Positions 29,095 to 37,345 of a stretch of DNA of 64,000 nucleotides are shown here, piece by piece. The position numbers were made by a program, and so were the translations under genes. Source of the stretch: Nostoc sp. TCL240-02 (GTDB lineage: Bacteria > Cyanobacteriota > Cyanobacteriia > Cyanobacteriales > Nostocaceae); assembly GCF_013343235.1 (NCBI RefSeq), contig NZ_CP040094.1:5513001-5577000 (forward strand), given 5' to 3'. Numbering within the stretch: position 1 is the first letter of the stretch; every line of letters starts with the position of its first letter. The notes under the pieces were generated by a model. It did no database searches, had not been told where the DNA came from, and saw nothing but the letters and a program-made list of their open reading frames with translations.

Positions 29095-30053
29095 ATGAAA
29101 GCCTACTCTCTCGACTTGCGTCAAAAAATAGTTGATGCTTATGCCTGCGGTGACATTTCCCAACGAAAACTGGCTAAAAACTTTGGTGTCACCTTAAGTT
29201 TTGTGCAAAATTTACTCAAACGCCATCGAGAATTGGGGATGATAGGCCCCAAGGTGCGGACTGAGCAGACAGCAACAAAGTTGAATGCTGAACAGTTAGA
29301 AATCCTGCGCCAACTCGTCATAGCACAGCCCGATGCGACGTTAAGCGAATTGCGGGAACGACTTTACGAGAAAACAGAGGTCTTAATTGGGGTAGCTACG
29401 GTGAATCGGATGGTTCGCTGGAAACTTCACCTCAACCTCAAAAAAAAAGTCTCCACCTCACAAAAAAAGGTAGTGATGAAGTCCAACTAGCCCGATTTGA
29501 GTACTGGAAACTCTTGAGGGGGATACCCGTCGAAGAGCTGATTTTCTTAGATGAATCGGGAGTTAATCTGTCCTTCATCCGCAAATGTGCCCGCGCCTTG
29601 CCTGGCCTTTCAGCCTATGCTCAAAAGCCCAACCGCAAAGGGAAAAATGTCTCGGTAATTGGTGCAATTAGCTTGAAAGGACTGCTCACCCAATGGAGTG
29701 GCTTAGGTTCTATCGATGCTTTGACTTTTGATGCCTTCATCGCCCAAAAGCTCGTACCCAAACTTTGGCCTGGTGCAGTGGTGATCATGGATAACTGCTC
29801 AATCCATAAAAGTGATGAACTTGAAGCTTTGCTCATCGCTGCTGGCGCTCATCTCATTTATCTCCCCCCCTATTCTCCCGATTTTTCACCGATTGAGAAT
29901 TGTTGGTCCAAGATTAAGAACATTCTCCGTCGCATCGGTGCAAGGACATACCCTGATTTACTCCAGGCATTAGATACGGCATTCGCAGAAGTGACAATAG
30001 AGAATTTGCTGGGTTGGTTTACTCACTGCTGCTACTGTACCTCACAAGACTGA
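29095..30053 (+). CDS. IS630-family transposase, read through a -1 frameshift
   Basis: The upstream frame (29095-29490) encodes a helix-turn-helix part starting MKAYSLDLRQKIVDAY. The downstream frame (open to 30053) encodes the DDE domain: Asp in FLDESG, Asp in IMDNCSIHK and Glu in SPIENCW. A run of nine A (29440-29448) joins them: slipping back one base there gives continuous sequence KKKSLHLTKKGSDEV into FEYWKLLRGIPVEE. The full product would be about 320 residues, normal for the family. Production by programmed -1 frameshifting is inferred from the A9 run and intact frames. Confidence 0.85.
29440..29448 (+). promoter_or_regulatory. A9 slippery run for transposase frameshifting
   Basis: Nine consecutive A residues lie 40 bases before the upstream-frame stop codon. 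A -1 slip here fuses the helix-turn-helix and DDE halves without a stop. The same nine-A run is conserved in the other copy. Confidence 0.65.
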
Positions 30054-30316
30054 TAACCGCTATATTAAGAATTTATTTTAAATTTTATAAATATTTACAA
30101 TATTTCGATACACTCAGTAAATATCAGTAGGAGATTCAGACCTACAGCTACAAAGATTGACCACTAAATCTACGATTTGGTGGATCTGAAAACCATCTAT
30201 TCAGCGTTCGACCAAGCCTTGTTGAAGTGTCACACCGAAGTCAAAGTCTGCTAGTCGTATAGAATTCATGTTAAATTCTGGCTTCTGAATGCTATTTCGA
30301 TAAATTTAATCACTGT

Positions 30317-30856
30317 ATGCGCCTAAATAAATATACTGTTAACGACTATACTCCAGGAGCACCATACTGGAAACAACTTCTCTGGTATTTTGTTGGATCA
30401 GCCTTAGTTGAAAGTTATTGGTTACCATTTTCAGTTTTTAAGATTTGGGTACTCCGCAGTTTTGGGGCTAAAGTAGGTCAAGGTGTTCGCATTAAACCTG
30501 GAGTGCGGGTAAAATTTCCCTGGCGGTTAGACATTGGTGATTTTGTTTGGATTGGGGAAAATGTATGGATAGATAACCTCGCTTGTGTCACTATTGAAAG
30601 CCATGTTTGCCTATCTCAAATGGTCTATCTCTGCACCGGAAATCATGATTGGAATCATCCCGATTTTAAATTAATTGTTGCCCCAATCAATATTCAAGAG
30701 AGTAGTTGGATTGCTGCCAAGTCTGTAATTGGGCCAGGAGTCACTGTTGGTCGAGGAGCAGTACTAACATTAGGTGGCGTTGCTGGAAAATCGCTACAGT
30801 CGATGACCATTTATGCAGGTAATCCGGCTCAACCCATCAAGCAACGAAAGCTTTGA
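30317..30856 (+). CDS. WcaF-like hexapeptide acetyltransferase
   Basis: A 179-residue left-handed beta-helix acetyltransferase. The C-terminal part has hexapeptide turns (VWIGENVWIDNLACVTIES, VIGPGVTVGRGAVLTLGGVA) and ends with the trimer-closing AGNPAQPIKQRKL. The N-terminus (NDYTPGAPYWKQLLWYFVGS) is the hydrophobic cap seen in WcaF. A related cyanobacterial group is named HpsU for hormogonium polysaccharide; I cannot confirm which subgroup this is. It should O-acetylate a sugar of the exopolysaccharide. The IS630 copy separates it from the main cluster, but orientation and function suit membership. Confidence 0.85.
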   Translation: MRLNKYTVNDYTPGAPYWKQLLWYFVGSALVESYWLPFSVFKIWVLRSFGAKVGQGVRIKPGVRVKFPWRLDIGDFVWIGENVWIDNLACVTIESHVCLSQMVYLCTGNHDWNHPDFKLIVAPINIQESSWIAAKSVIGPGVTVGRGAVLTLGGVAGKSLQSMTIYAGNPAQPIKQRKL

Positions 30857-31327
30857 TAAAACATATCTGAAAACAGGCAAAGCCTCTGTGCAAAAAGCTT
30901 CAAGCAGGCGATCGCAGATTGCACTCTTAACGTAAATTTAAACTGATAATGGTATTTTGAGATATTTTTCGTTGTAAATAGGTCAGAATCTAAGCTTATA
31001 AATAATCAGACAAAATTACAAAATTAATTATATATGGTTCTCGAACGGTTTGATCCCTGATATACTCTCTGCGTAGTAACAAAGGAAGGATGCCTAGCCT
31101 AGATTAATGAAAAAGTGATAGTCATCACATTTTGAAGTCATCACATTTTCAAAATTTTTTCACCCGAATAAATACTGAAGTTGTTAGTTCAATCTCTAAT
31201 CTATTATCTCTGGCATATTTCAAGAGTCATTAGTAGATGTAGTAACTGGCAGCCTGTTGACTGCGGCTAGTTTGTTTGTGTTTTGTTTTGATTCAGCAAC
31301 GCCGTTTAATTTCAGAGGATAAATGAT
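30857..31327. other. 471-bp intergenic region with a short direct repeat
   Basis: The gap is AT-rich and holds no supportable gene. The sequence AGTCATCACATTTT occurs twice (31120-31133 and 31136-31149), 16 bases apart, which could be a binding site for a dimeric regulator of the exported protein downstream or a chance duplication. AGAGGA at 31314-31319 is the ribosome-binding site of the GTG start at 31328. Confidence 0.4.
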
Positions 31328-33178
31328 GTGAACCCTAAATTAAGCAGATTTTTTCTGCACACTGCTATTACGTTACTGTTACTACTGAGCTTATCCGGCA
31401 TTAGTCATGTATTAAATATTCCGGTTTTGCAGCCACTGAAGGTTGTAGCGGCTACCAGCACATTGACTATTCCGTCGAGCGCGCTGGCACCTTGGCCCGT
31501 ATTTGAGCGTGTAGATGCTCTCAACTCATCGTTTCGTTCTGGACTAAACACAGCCTGGGGAGACTATTGGGAGCGTAGCGAAAATCCTTTTGATATTGGG
31601 TATACAGAGCAAACCCAGGAACTAACTAACACCGCCAATGGTAACTATGCAATATACAACAACCTTGACTTAGGTAGTGGTGTAGAGGCATTGATGCTGC
31701 GTATCGCTTTGCCTTCTGGGACAAACAGCGTTGAAGTGCGCTTAGGTTCAGTGAGCGGCTCTGTGGTGGGGAGCTGTACCATCAACAGCACTGGTTCTCT
31801 GTCAGACTACCGTACAGTTCCGTGTCCTTTGAATAGCAGCCTTGCAAAGGGAAAACAAAACCTTGTCATTAGGTTTACAGGCTCTAACAGTTCTATGCGC
31901 TTTAATTGGTTTGCCTTCTGGGCAAAGGATACAGTGCAAAAAATTGACGAGATACAAAAAATCCAATCCAGCGATATCAACCAAGGTTCGCCTGTTATTC
32001 CGATTTCTGGCAGACCGATACGAACACAAAGCTTACTACCAGCCAGTTCCCAGATTCTGGCCAGATCCTATGGGCTTTGGTCTCCTGGCAAAACATGGGA
32101 ATGCCCCAAGTGGATGCACGATACTTATTTTACCAATGGCGATGATGGCAAAGTATACCCCACATGGCATCCGCCTGTAGATTTTAACCCTGAAACAAAT
32201 GTGTATTGTACTTATGGTCACGAGCATGGCGACGATCCACTCAGTTCAGAGGTATTTAATATTGCAGGGATGCCAGCTTTTGGCTATGTAAATGAGCAAC
32301 TAGCAAATCAATCTGTTTATCGGAATGAAGATCACTTTGGGCATAAGTCTTTTGTTGCCAACAATTGGCAGATGCTCAATGCCAGCAACACCAGTTTAAT
32401 TAAATCCTGTGACGTTAGTTTCAAACTGCACATGGGTACACATTCGCCAGATGCGCTAGCAAATACAGCCCATGAAATGTTTGCATCTGGTAAATGTGAT
32501 GGGCTTGAACCCTTCAATTTAAAGCATTTTGCTTTGTTTGGTGCTGCCGGAGAATTTAAAGAACCTGAAACTTCTTTGTGTGACTTATCGGTAAATCCTG
32601 GTATTACTCCCTCCCCTACGAATCAACCCTATGGTGATGCCCATCGCGCCATTCCGACTGCTGGTTGTTACCAGCGTGGGACAGTTGATCAAAAAACGGC
32701 AGATGTAAATACAAGAAATACTGAATCTTGGCTTACTGGCTTTGCTGGAAAAAGTTTTTACTTTAACATCACAAATCCTTCCCGTTTTTATGATCCGTCT
32801 ACCACAACGAAGATCAATAGGACTGTGAATAACTGCTACGACCCAGCGCATCCTCTTTCTACAACTCTAATTTGCGAAGAAACATTAGCTGCTGGTAGTA
32901 AAGTAGAGTGGGACGACCCTCGATCGCCCTTTCGAGGAACAACTCAAAGAGAAACTCACTTTTCTGGTCTTGCATTTAGTAATTCTGCAAATTCAGTAAT
33001 CTATACAGATGCTTATGGCAGAAACGCAAGAATATCACCTGCTCCCGCTCAAGGAATTACGTTCAAGCAAATTGTTCCTGTTCAAGGATTTAAGTATGAT
33101 GTAAATAGTCAAGCCAGCCTCTTCCCAGCCAGAGACTATTCTGCATTGGGACAAAATGGGGTAAGAGCGCCTAATTAA
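31328..33178 (+). CDS. Exported CBM6-like protein with His/Cys-rich unknown domain
   Basis: A 616-residue protein starting at GTG, supported by AGAGGA eight bases upstream. Residues about 8-42 are a signal peptide (TAITLLLLLSLSG). Residues about 57-200 resemble a family 6 carbohydrate-binding module: NNLDLGSGVEALMLRIA, NSVEVRLGSVSGSVVG and NWFAFW. The rest (about 240-610) is a single large region rich in His and Cys, with HDTYF, YGHEHGDDP, EDHFGHKSF and HMGTHSPDALANTAHEMFA. Its metal-site-like clusters suggest an enzyme, but I do not recognise the family. It may act on extracellular polysaccharide. Confidence 0.75.
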   Translation: MNPKLSRFFLHTAITLLLLLSLSGISHVLNIPVLQPLKVVAATSTLTIPSSALAPWPVFERVDALNSSFRSGLNTAWGDYWERSENPFDIGYTEQTQELTNTANGNYAIYNNLDLGSGVEALMLRIALPSGTNSVEVRLGSVSGSVVGSCTINSTGSLSDYRTVPCPLNSSLAKGKQNLVIRFTGSNSSMRFNWFAFWAKDTVQKIDEIQKIQSSDINQGSPVIPISGRPIRTQSLLPASSQILARSYGLWSPGKTWECPKWMHDTYFTNGDDGKVYPTWHPPVDFNPETNVYCTYGHEHGDDPLSSEVFNIAGMPAFGYVNEQLANQSVYRNEDHFGHKSFVANNWQMLNASNTSLIKSCDVSFKLHMGTHSPDALANTAHEMFASGKCDGLEPFNLKHFALFGAAGEFKEPETSLCDLSVNPGITPSPTNQPYGDAHRAIPTAGCYQRGTVDQKTADVNTRNTESWLTGFAGKSFYFNITNPSRFYDPSTTTKINRTVNNCYDPAHPLSTTLICEETLAAGSKVEWDDPRSPFRGTTQRETHFSGLAFSNSANSVIYTDAYGRNARISPAPAQGITFKQIVPVQGFKYDVNSQASLFPARDYSALGQNGVRAPN

Positions 33179-33557
33179 AAGAAACTGAGCAATTCTAAAT
33201 CCGTAAAGCAGGGCATCTCGTCCCAGCATTCCATAGGAAACTCAGAGCTTCAGTTTCTCCATCCGCCGATGCCGCGCCTTCGACCGACCAGCAATAGCCC
33301 CATTCGACTATTTGTCAGGGTGTGGCACAGGCGGTAAAAAATACTAGTTTTCATGATGAGTTGTTAATTATAAAGACATTTTCAGACGGGGATTTATTTA
33401 AACCTTGTCTACCTTGAGAACCGTAGTTTTATCGGTTGGGTGCAGCGATCGCGTAACCCAAAATAAATAAGGTGGTAATGTTGGGTTGCGTTTCACTCCA
33501 CCCAACCTACATAAATATATCTTTTAAAAAACTCGGCGTTGCTGAGTGCGGTATGAA
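33179..33557. other. Intergenic region with cyanobacterial dispersed repeats
   Basis: No gene is supported here. Two palindromic patches stand out: TTGGGT(N14)ACCCAA at 33436-33461 around a GCGATCGC, and TTGGGTTGCG ... CCCAACCTAC at 33481-33510. The second is of a kind dispersed in many copies in Nostocales genomes. The patch at 33225-33310 is richer in G+C than its surroundings and remains unexplained. Confidence 0.5.
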
Positions 33558-33790
33558 TTAATTGAACACCAGGATAAAACGATACTTCAAGTAGTAAAGT
33601 AATAATCGAATAGAGTATTTCAGTATTTCTTCGGGCTTAGAATAACATAGTGTTTTGCGTGCAGTCGTGCTAAATAATGACGTAAACGGGTGTTTTCACC
33701 TTCTACTCTAGTCATGTAAATCTTATTCTAGTTACCTCATTTTATCCCATTATTACGGATATCATGAGAGCCACATTCAGAACAATTCAT
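33558..33790 (-). pseudogene. Remnant of an IS1-family transposase
   Basis: Read on the minus strand from 33790, the sequence begins MNCSECGSHDIRNNGIK, the N-terminal zinc-finger start of cyanobacterial IS1 transposases, then hits a stop. After a short junction comes MTRVEGENTRLRHYLARLH, a conserved C-terminal block of the same family, and, one frame over, KTLCYSKPEEILKYSIRLLL ending at 33558. The middle of the protein (well over 100 residues, including the catalytic core) is missing, and one base is lost near the CACGCAAAA context. It is a dead relic. Confidence 0.8.
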
Positions 33791-33819
33791 GTTTTAGCAC
33801 CCTATGTTCATACCCTATT

Positions 33820-34515
33820 ATGCAACGCCGAATTTCTATTATTATTCCGACTCTTAATGAAGCAGAGAATATCAAAGAAGCAATTGTAACTACTCAACCG
33901 AATACAAATATAGAAGTAATCATAGTAGATGGTGGCTCTAAAGATGACACTATAGAAATAGCTCAGTCTTTAAATGTCAAAGTTATCTCATCATCTCCCG
34001 GTCGTGCTGTGCAAATGAACGCGGGTGTAGTAGCTGCTAGCGGCAAGATTCTGTTATTTCTTCATGCAGATACCCGTTTACCGACTGGGTTTGATGAGAT
34101 AATTTGCACAGCGCTACAACAACCTGGGATTGTGGCTGGTGCTTTTAACTTGCGGATTGATGCGTCACTTTTAAGTTTACGATGGGTGGAGTGGGGAGTA
34201 AATGTGCGATCGCATTTTTGCCAAATGCCCTACGGCGACCAAGCAATTTTTTTAACTAAGGAAGTATTTCAGCAAATAGGCGGCTTTCCTGAATTGCCTA
34301 TCATGGAAGACTTTGAACTCATGCACCGATTAAAACGCATCGGACGCATTGTAATTATTCCTACACCTGTTCTTACTTCAGCGCGTAGATGGTTGCAAAA
34401 GGGAGTATTAAAAACTACGCTACTTAATCAAATAGTAATTATTGCTTATTTACTCGGCGTTTCACCTGAGCGAATTCGTCGCTGGTATTGCCGAGAAAAA
34501 TTTAAGAGAATTTAA
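33820..34515 (+). CDS. Family 2 glycosyltransferase, TIGR04283 type
   Basis: A 231-residue short GT2 protein: RISIIIPTLNEAENI, VIIVDGGSKDDT, then SSPGRAVQMNAGVVAASG and LFLHADTRLPTGF. This set (VDGGS, GRAxQMNAG, FLHADTxLP) is diagnostic of the TIGR04283 group, often annotated as arsenosugar-biosynthesis or rSAM-associated transferase 2. YGDQAIFLTKEVFQQIGGF and PIMEDFELMHRLKR complete the fold. Just 35 bp after its stop begins the broken TVP38/TMEM64 gene, so the two were probably co-transcribed before IS insertion. It is distinct from the polysaccharide transferases upstream. Confidence 0.88.
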   Translation: MQRRISIIIPTLNEAENIKEAIVTTQPNTNIEVIIVDGGSKDDTIEIAQSLNVKVISSSPGRAVQMNAGVVAASGKILLFLHADTRLPTGFDEIICTALQQPGIVAGAFNLRIDASLLSLRWVEWGVNVRSHFCQMPYGDQAIFLTKEVFQQIGGFPELPIMEDFELMHRLKRIGRIVIIPTPVLTSARRWLQKGVLKTTLLNQIVIIAYLLGVSPERIRRWYCREKFKRI

Positions 34516-34550
34516 GCTGTTTCTCATCTGGGTAGTATATCTTAGGGGCA

Positions 34551-34851
34551 TTGGATTTGAGGACAAGTTTCAAAGTTGAGCCTCAGAAGGTCAACATCGA
34601 GCCTCAGAAGGTCAACATCGAGCCTCAGAAGGTCAACATCGAGCCTCAAAAGGTCAACATCGAGCCTCAGAAGGTCAACATTGAGCCTCAGAAGGTCAAC
34701 ATTGAGCCTCAGAAGGTCAACATTGAGCCTCAGAAGGTCAACATCGAGCCTCAAAAGGTCAACATCGAGCCTCAGAAGGTCAACATTGAGCCTCAGAAGG
34801 TCAACATTGAGCCTCAGAAGGTCAAATTTATAAAAAGGAAGAAGCGTTTAT
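34551..34851 (+). pseudogene. 5' part of a repeat-bearing TVP38/TMEM64 gene, cut by IS701
   Basis: A frame opening after the TAG at 34533 (TTG starts at 34551 or 34557, with AGGGG at 34544-34548) encodes DLRTSFKV, twelve EPQKVNI repeats and KFIKRKKRL, then runs into the IS701 left end. Joining base 34851 to 37346, which removes both IS elements and the duplicated TTAT, continues the same frame as KKRLLNSKLKLLLLSCLIV of the TVP38/TMEM64 remnant. This is therefore the N-terminal coding part of that gene. The present frame also stays open into the transposase, giving a potential chimera. Confidence 0.75.
34578..34829 (+). repeat. Twelve tandem copies of a 21-bp minisatellite
   Basis: The unit GAGCCTCAGAAGGTCAACAT plus C or T is repeated twelve times without gaps. 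Variation is limited to C/T in the last position, A/G at one site (units 4 and 9 read CTCAAAAGG), and a changed end in unit 12. In frame it encodes EPQKVNI. Because the unit is a multiple of three, copy-number changes would keep the frame. Confidence 0.97.
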
Positions 34852-36310
34852 CCCTCTTCTGTCACTTTCCGAGTATTCTGAATAAAAGGATTAAAAGAAA
34901 AAACTCTCTTCAGGTAAGCAGGGCAATGGATGTAGAATTACAAATCCTAAAACATTTGGCAAGAGATGCCCAGCCAACAGTTGCGATCATAGATGAATAT
35001 TGTGCAGAGTATAAAGACCTGTTCAAAGAAGTAAGAAATTATGAATGCTTCAAATATTTACATTTAGGGATAATTGCACCAATAAAAAGAAAATCATTAC
35101 CAGAAATAGCCAAAGTAGTAAGTATAAACTCGGCACAGTCATTACATCATTTCATAGCCTATTCAGATTGGTCAGCAAATAAATTAAAGAGCCGAAGATT
35201 AGATAAATTAAAGAAAGCATTAAATAGTCAGGCGATAACCGTAGTAATAGATGAAACTGGAGATAGGAAAAAAGGTAAAAAGACAGATTATGTTGCAAGA
35301 CAATATCTAGGGAGTGTAGGAAAAATAGATAATGGAATAGTATCAGTCAATGCTTATGGAGTTTATGAAAATGTAACATTTCCATTAAGTTTCAAAGTAT
35401 TTAAACCGAAAGGGACGCTCAAATCAGGAGATAAATATAAAACCAAAATAGAGTTAGCGTCAGAAATTATTACAGAATTAATAAATGAGGGGTTTAATAT
35501 TGAATTAGTATTAGCCGATAGTTTATATGGTGAAAGTAGCAAATTCATCAAAAAGCTCAATGAATATGAATTAGCTTATGTTGTAGCAATTAGAAGTAAT
35601 CACGGAGTCTGGCTACCAGCTAATCAGAGCGTTAGAGCTAACAAGTGGTGCAAATTTGAGAGAACATTTAGTAATAAAAAATCCGAAATCAGATATATCC
35701 GAGAAATAATTTATGGTAAAAAAAGAGCCATAACTTACTGGGAAATAACTACTGATCCAGAAACAATGCCGGATAATTCCACTTCATTTGTCATGACGAA
35801 TCTTCAAGGAAATCTCAAAAAAACTTTAGGCGATTTATATGGATTAAGAACCTGGGTAGAATATGGGTTTCGACAATGTAAACAGGAACTCGGCTGGACA
35901 GATTATCGCTTGACAAATTTTCAACATATAGAGAGATGGTGGGAAATTATTTTTTGTGTTTACACAATGATTAGTCTAAATTCCCCAGCCTTTTTAGCCT
36001 TAAATCAATCTCTTCAAATTGAAACTGAGGTGATAGGTACTAGTTATGTTAATTGTGTAGATTTTTCTCATCATCAACAATGGAATCATAATTCTGGATG
36101 GAAGAATACTCTTAATAATCTTCGTTTAATTGTCCAACCTCTTTTACTATTTTGGCTGATTTATCCCTGGTTAGATATTTTTCCAAATTCTCATTTATTG
36201 CTAGGATTTAATCATTTAATTTGTGCCATGAACCAATTTAAACCCTTTTTTGCTTCTGGATGATTTCACTTATTTACTACTTGCTTATCTCGGAGAGTGA
36301 CAGAAGAGGG
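34852..36310 (+). mobile_element. IS701-family insertion sequence
   Basis: The element spans 1459 bp between 22-bp terminal inverted repeats differing at one position (34852-34873, starting CCCTCTTCTGTCACT; 36289-36310, ending GTGACAGAAGAGGG). The target duplication is TTAT: 34848-34851 on the left; on the right it is split by a later IS630 insertion into 36311-36313 and 37345. A 4-bp duplication is usual for IS701. The single ORF encodes the transposase. Confidence 0.9.
34926..36263 (+). CDS. IS701-family transposase
   Basis: About 445 residues from the ATG at 34926, the natural start inside the element; an in-frame reading from 34551 only adds the host repeat segment. DDE-type motifs are present: Asp in VVIDETGDRKKGK, Asp in VLADSLYGES and Glu in YGLRTWVEYGFRQCK, with the family-typical YVARQYLGSVGKIDNG. 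The core looks intact and may be functional. Confidence 0.9.
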   Translation: MDVELQILKHLARDAQPTVAIIDEYCAEYKDLFKEVRNYECFKYLHLGIIAPIKRKSLPEIAKVVSINSAQSLHHFIAYSDWSANKLKSRRLDKLKKALNSQAITVVIDETGDRKKGKKTDYVARQYLGSVGKIDNGIVSVNAYGVYENVTFPLSFKVFKPKGTLKSGDKYKTKIELASEIITELINEGFNIELVLADSLYGESSKFIKKLNEYELAYVVAIRSNHGVWLPANQSVRANKWCKFERTFSNKKSEIRYIREIIYGKKRAITYWEITTDPETMPDNSTSFVMTNLQGNLKKTLGDLYGLRTWVEYGFRQCKQELGWTDYRLTNFQHIERWWEIIFCVYTMISLNSPAFLALNQSLQIETEVIGTSYVNCVDFSHHQQWNHNSGWKNTLNNLRLIVQPLLLFWLIYPWLDIFPNSHLLLGFNHLICAMNQFKPFFASG

Positions 36311-36313
36311 TTA

Positions 36314-37342
36314 TAGCGGTTATCAGTCTTGTGAGGTACAGTAGCAGCAGTGAGTAAACCAACCCAGCAAATTCTCTATTGTCACTTCTGCGAATGCCGT
36401 ATCTAATGCCTGGAGTAAATCAGGGTATGTCCTTGCACCGATGCGACGGAGAATGTTCTTAATCTTGGACCAACAATTCTCAATCGGTGAAAAATCGGAG
36501 AATAGGGGGGGAGATAAATGAGATGAGCGCCAGCAGCGATGAGCAAAGCTTCAAGTTCATCACTTTTATGGATTGAGCAGTTATCCATGATCACCACTGC
36601 ACCAGGCCAAAGTTTGGGTACGAGCTTTTGGGCGATGAAGGCATCAAAAGTCAAAGCATCGATAGAACCTAAGCCACTCCATTGGGTGAGCAGTCCTTTC
36701 AAGCTAATTGCACCAATTACCGAGACATTTTTCCCTTTGCGGTTGGGCTTTTGAGCATAGGCCCGAAGGCCAGGCAAGGCGCGGGCACATTTGCGGATGA
36801 AGGACAGATTAACTCCCGATTCATCTAAGAAAATCAGCTCTTCGACGGGTATCCCCCTCAAGAGTTTCCAGTACTCAAATCGGGCTAGTTGGACTTCATC
36901 ACTACCTTTTTTTGTGAGGTGGAGACTTTTTTTTTGAGGTTGAGGTGAAGTTTCCAGCGAACCATCCGATTCACCGTAGCTACCCCAATTAAGACCTCTG
37001 TTTTCTCGTAAAGTCGTTCCCGCAATTCGCTTAACGTCGCATCGGGCTGTGCTATGACGAGTTGGCGCAGGATTTCTAACTGTTCAGCATTCAACTTTGT
37101 TGCTGTCTGCTCAGTCCGCACCTTGGGGCCTATCATCCCCAATTCTCGATGGCGTTTGAGTAAATTTTGCACAAAACTTAAGGTGACACCAAAGTTTTTA
37201 GCCAGTTTTCGTTGGGAAATGTCACCGCAGGCATAAGCATCAACTATTTTTTGACGCAAGTCGAGAGAGTAGGCTTTCATCACCACCAATTATCAGTAGA
37301 ATTGCTCTCTCCTACTGTACTGAAGTAGACTGATAACCGCTA
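36314..37342 (-). mobile_element. IS630-family insertion sequence, copy 2 (inverted)
   Basis: This is the same element as at 29033-30062, in opposite orientation and one base shorter (1029 bp). It is flanked by TA at 36312-36313 and 37343-37344. It landed in the TTAT duplication at the right end of the IS701 element, so it is the younger insertion. Inverted copies this similar, 6.2 kb apart, are substrates for inversion by homologous recombination. Confidence 0.9.
36323..37280 (-). pseudogene. IS630 transposase with a disabling 1-base deletion
   Basis: The upstream frame is identical in protein sequence to copy 1, and the A9 run is kept. In the DDE frame one C is missing from the CTCCCGATTTTT context near 36498. 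After YLPPYSP the frame therefore changes, ending at 36403 as IFHRLRIVGPRLR and so on. The catalytic Glu in SPIENCW is lost. One other residue differs (Ser to Arg in ALPGLxAYAQ). The transposase is almost certainly inactive, though the ends could be moved by copy 1. Confidence 0.85.
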
Positions 37343-37345
37343 TAT

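Larger units (their letters stand above)
29033..30062 (+). mobile_element. IS630-family insertion sequence, copy 1
   Basis: The element is 1030 bp, bounded by inverted ends (TAGCGGTTATCAGTCT at the left, AGACTGATAACCGCTA at the right). Both ends contain a further block GTACAGTAG/CTACTGTAC after a variable spacer. It is flanked on both sides by TA (29031-29032 and 30063-30064), the usual IS630/Tc1 target duplication. It encodes one transposase in two overlapping frames. The same element occurs inverted at 36314-37342. This copy has no disabling change that I can see and may be active. Confidence 0.9.

Noticed and set aside
33225..33310. GC-richer patch considered as an RNA gene or transposon end
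   Set aside because: No convincing cloverleaf, long stem or terminal repeat could be drawn, so it is left as unexplained.
34542..34833. Other-frame ORFs through the 21-bp repeats (both strands, e.g. RLDVDLL and SLRRSTS units)
   Set aside because: A gapless 21-bp repeat is open in several frames automatically. Only the EPQKVNI frame joins to recognisable protein on the far side.
30063..36313. IS630 pair considered as a composite transposon
   Set aside because: Copies flank unrelated genes in inverted orientation, copy 2 has a dead transposase, each copy has its own TA duplication, and copy 2 sits inside another IS. Independent insertions explain this better.
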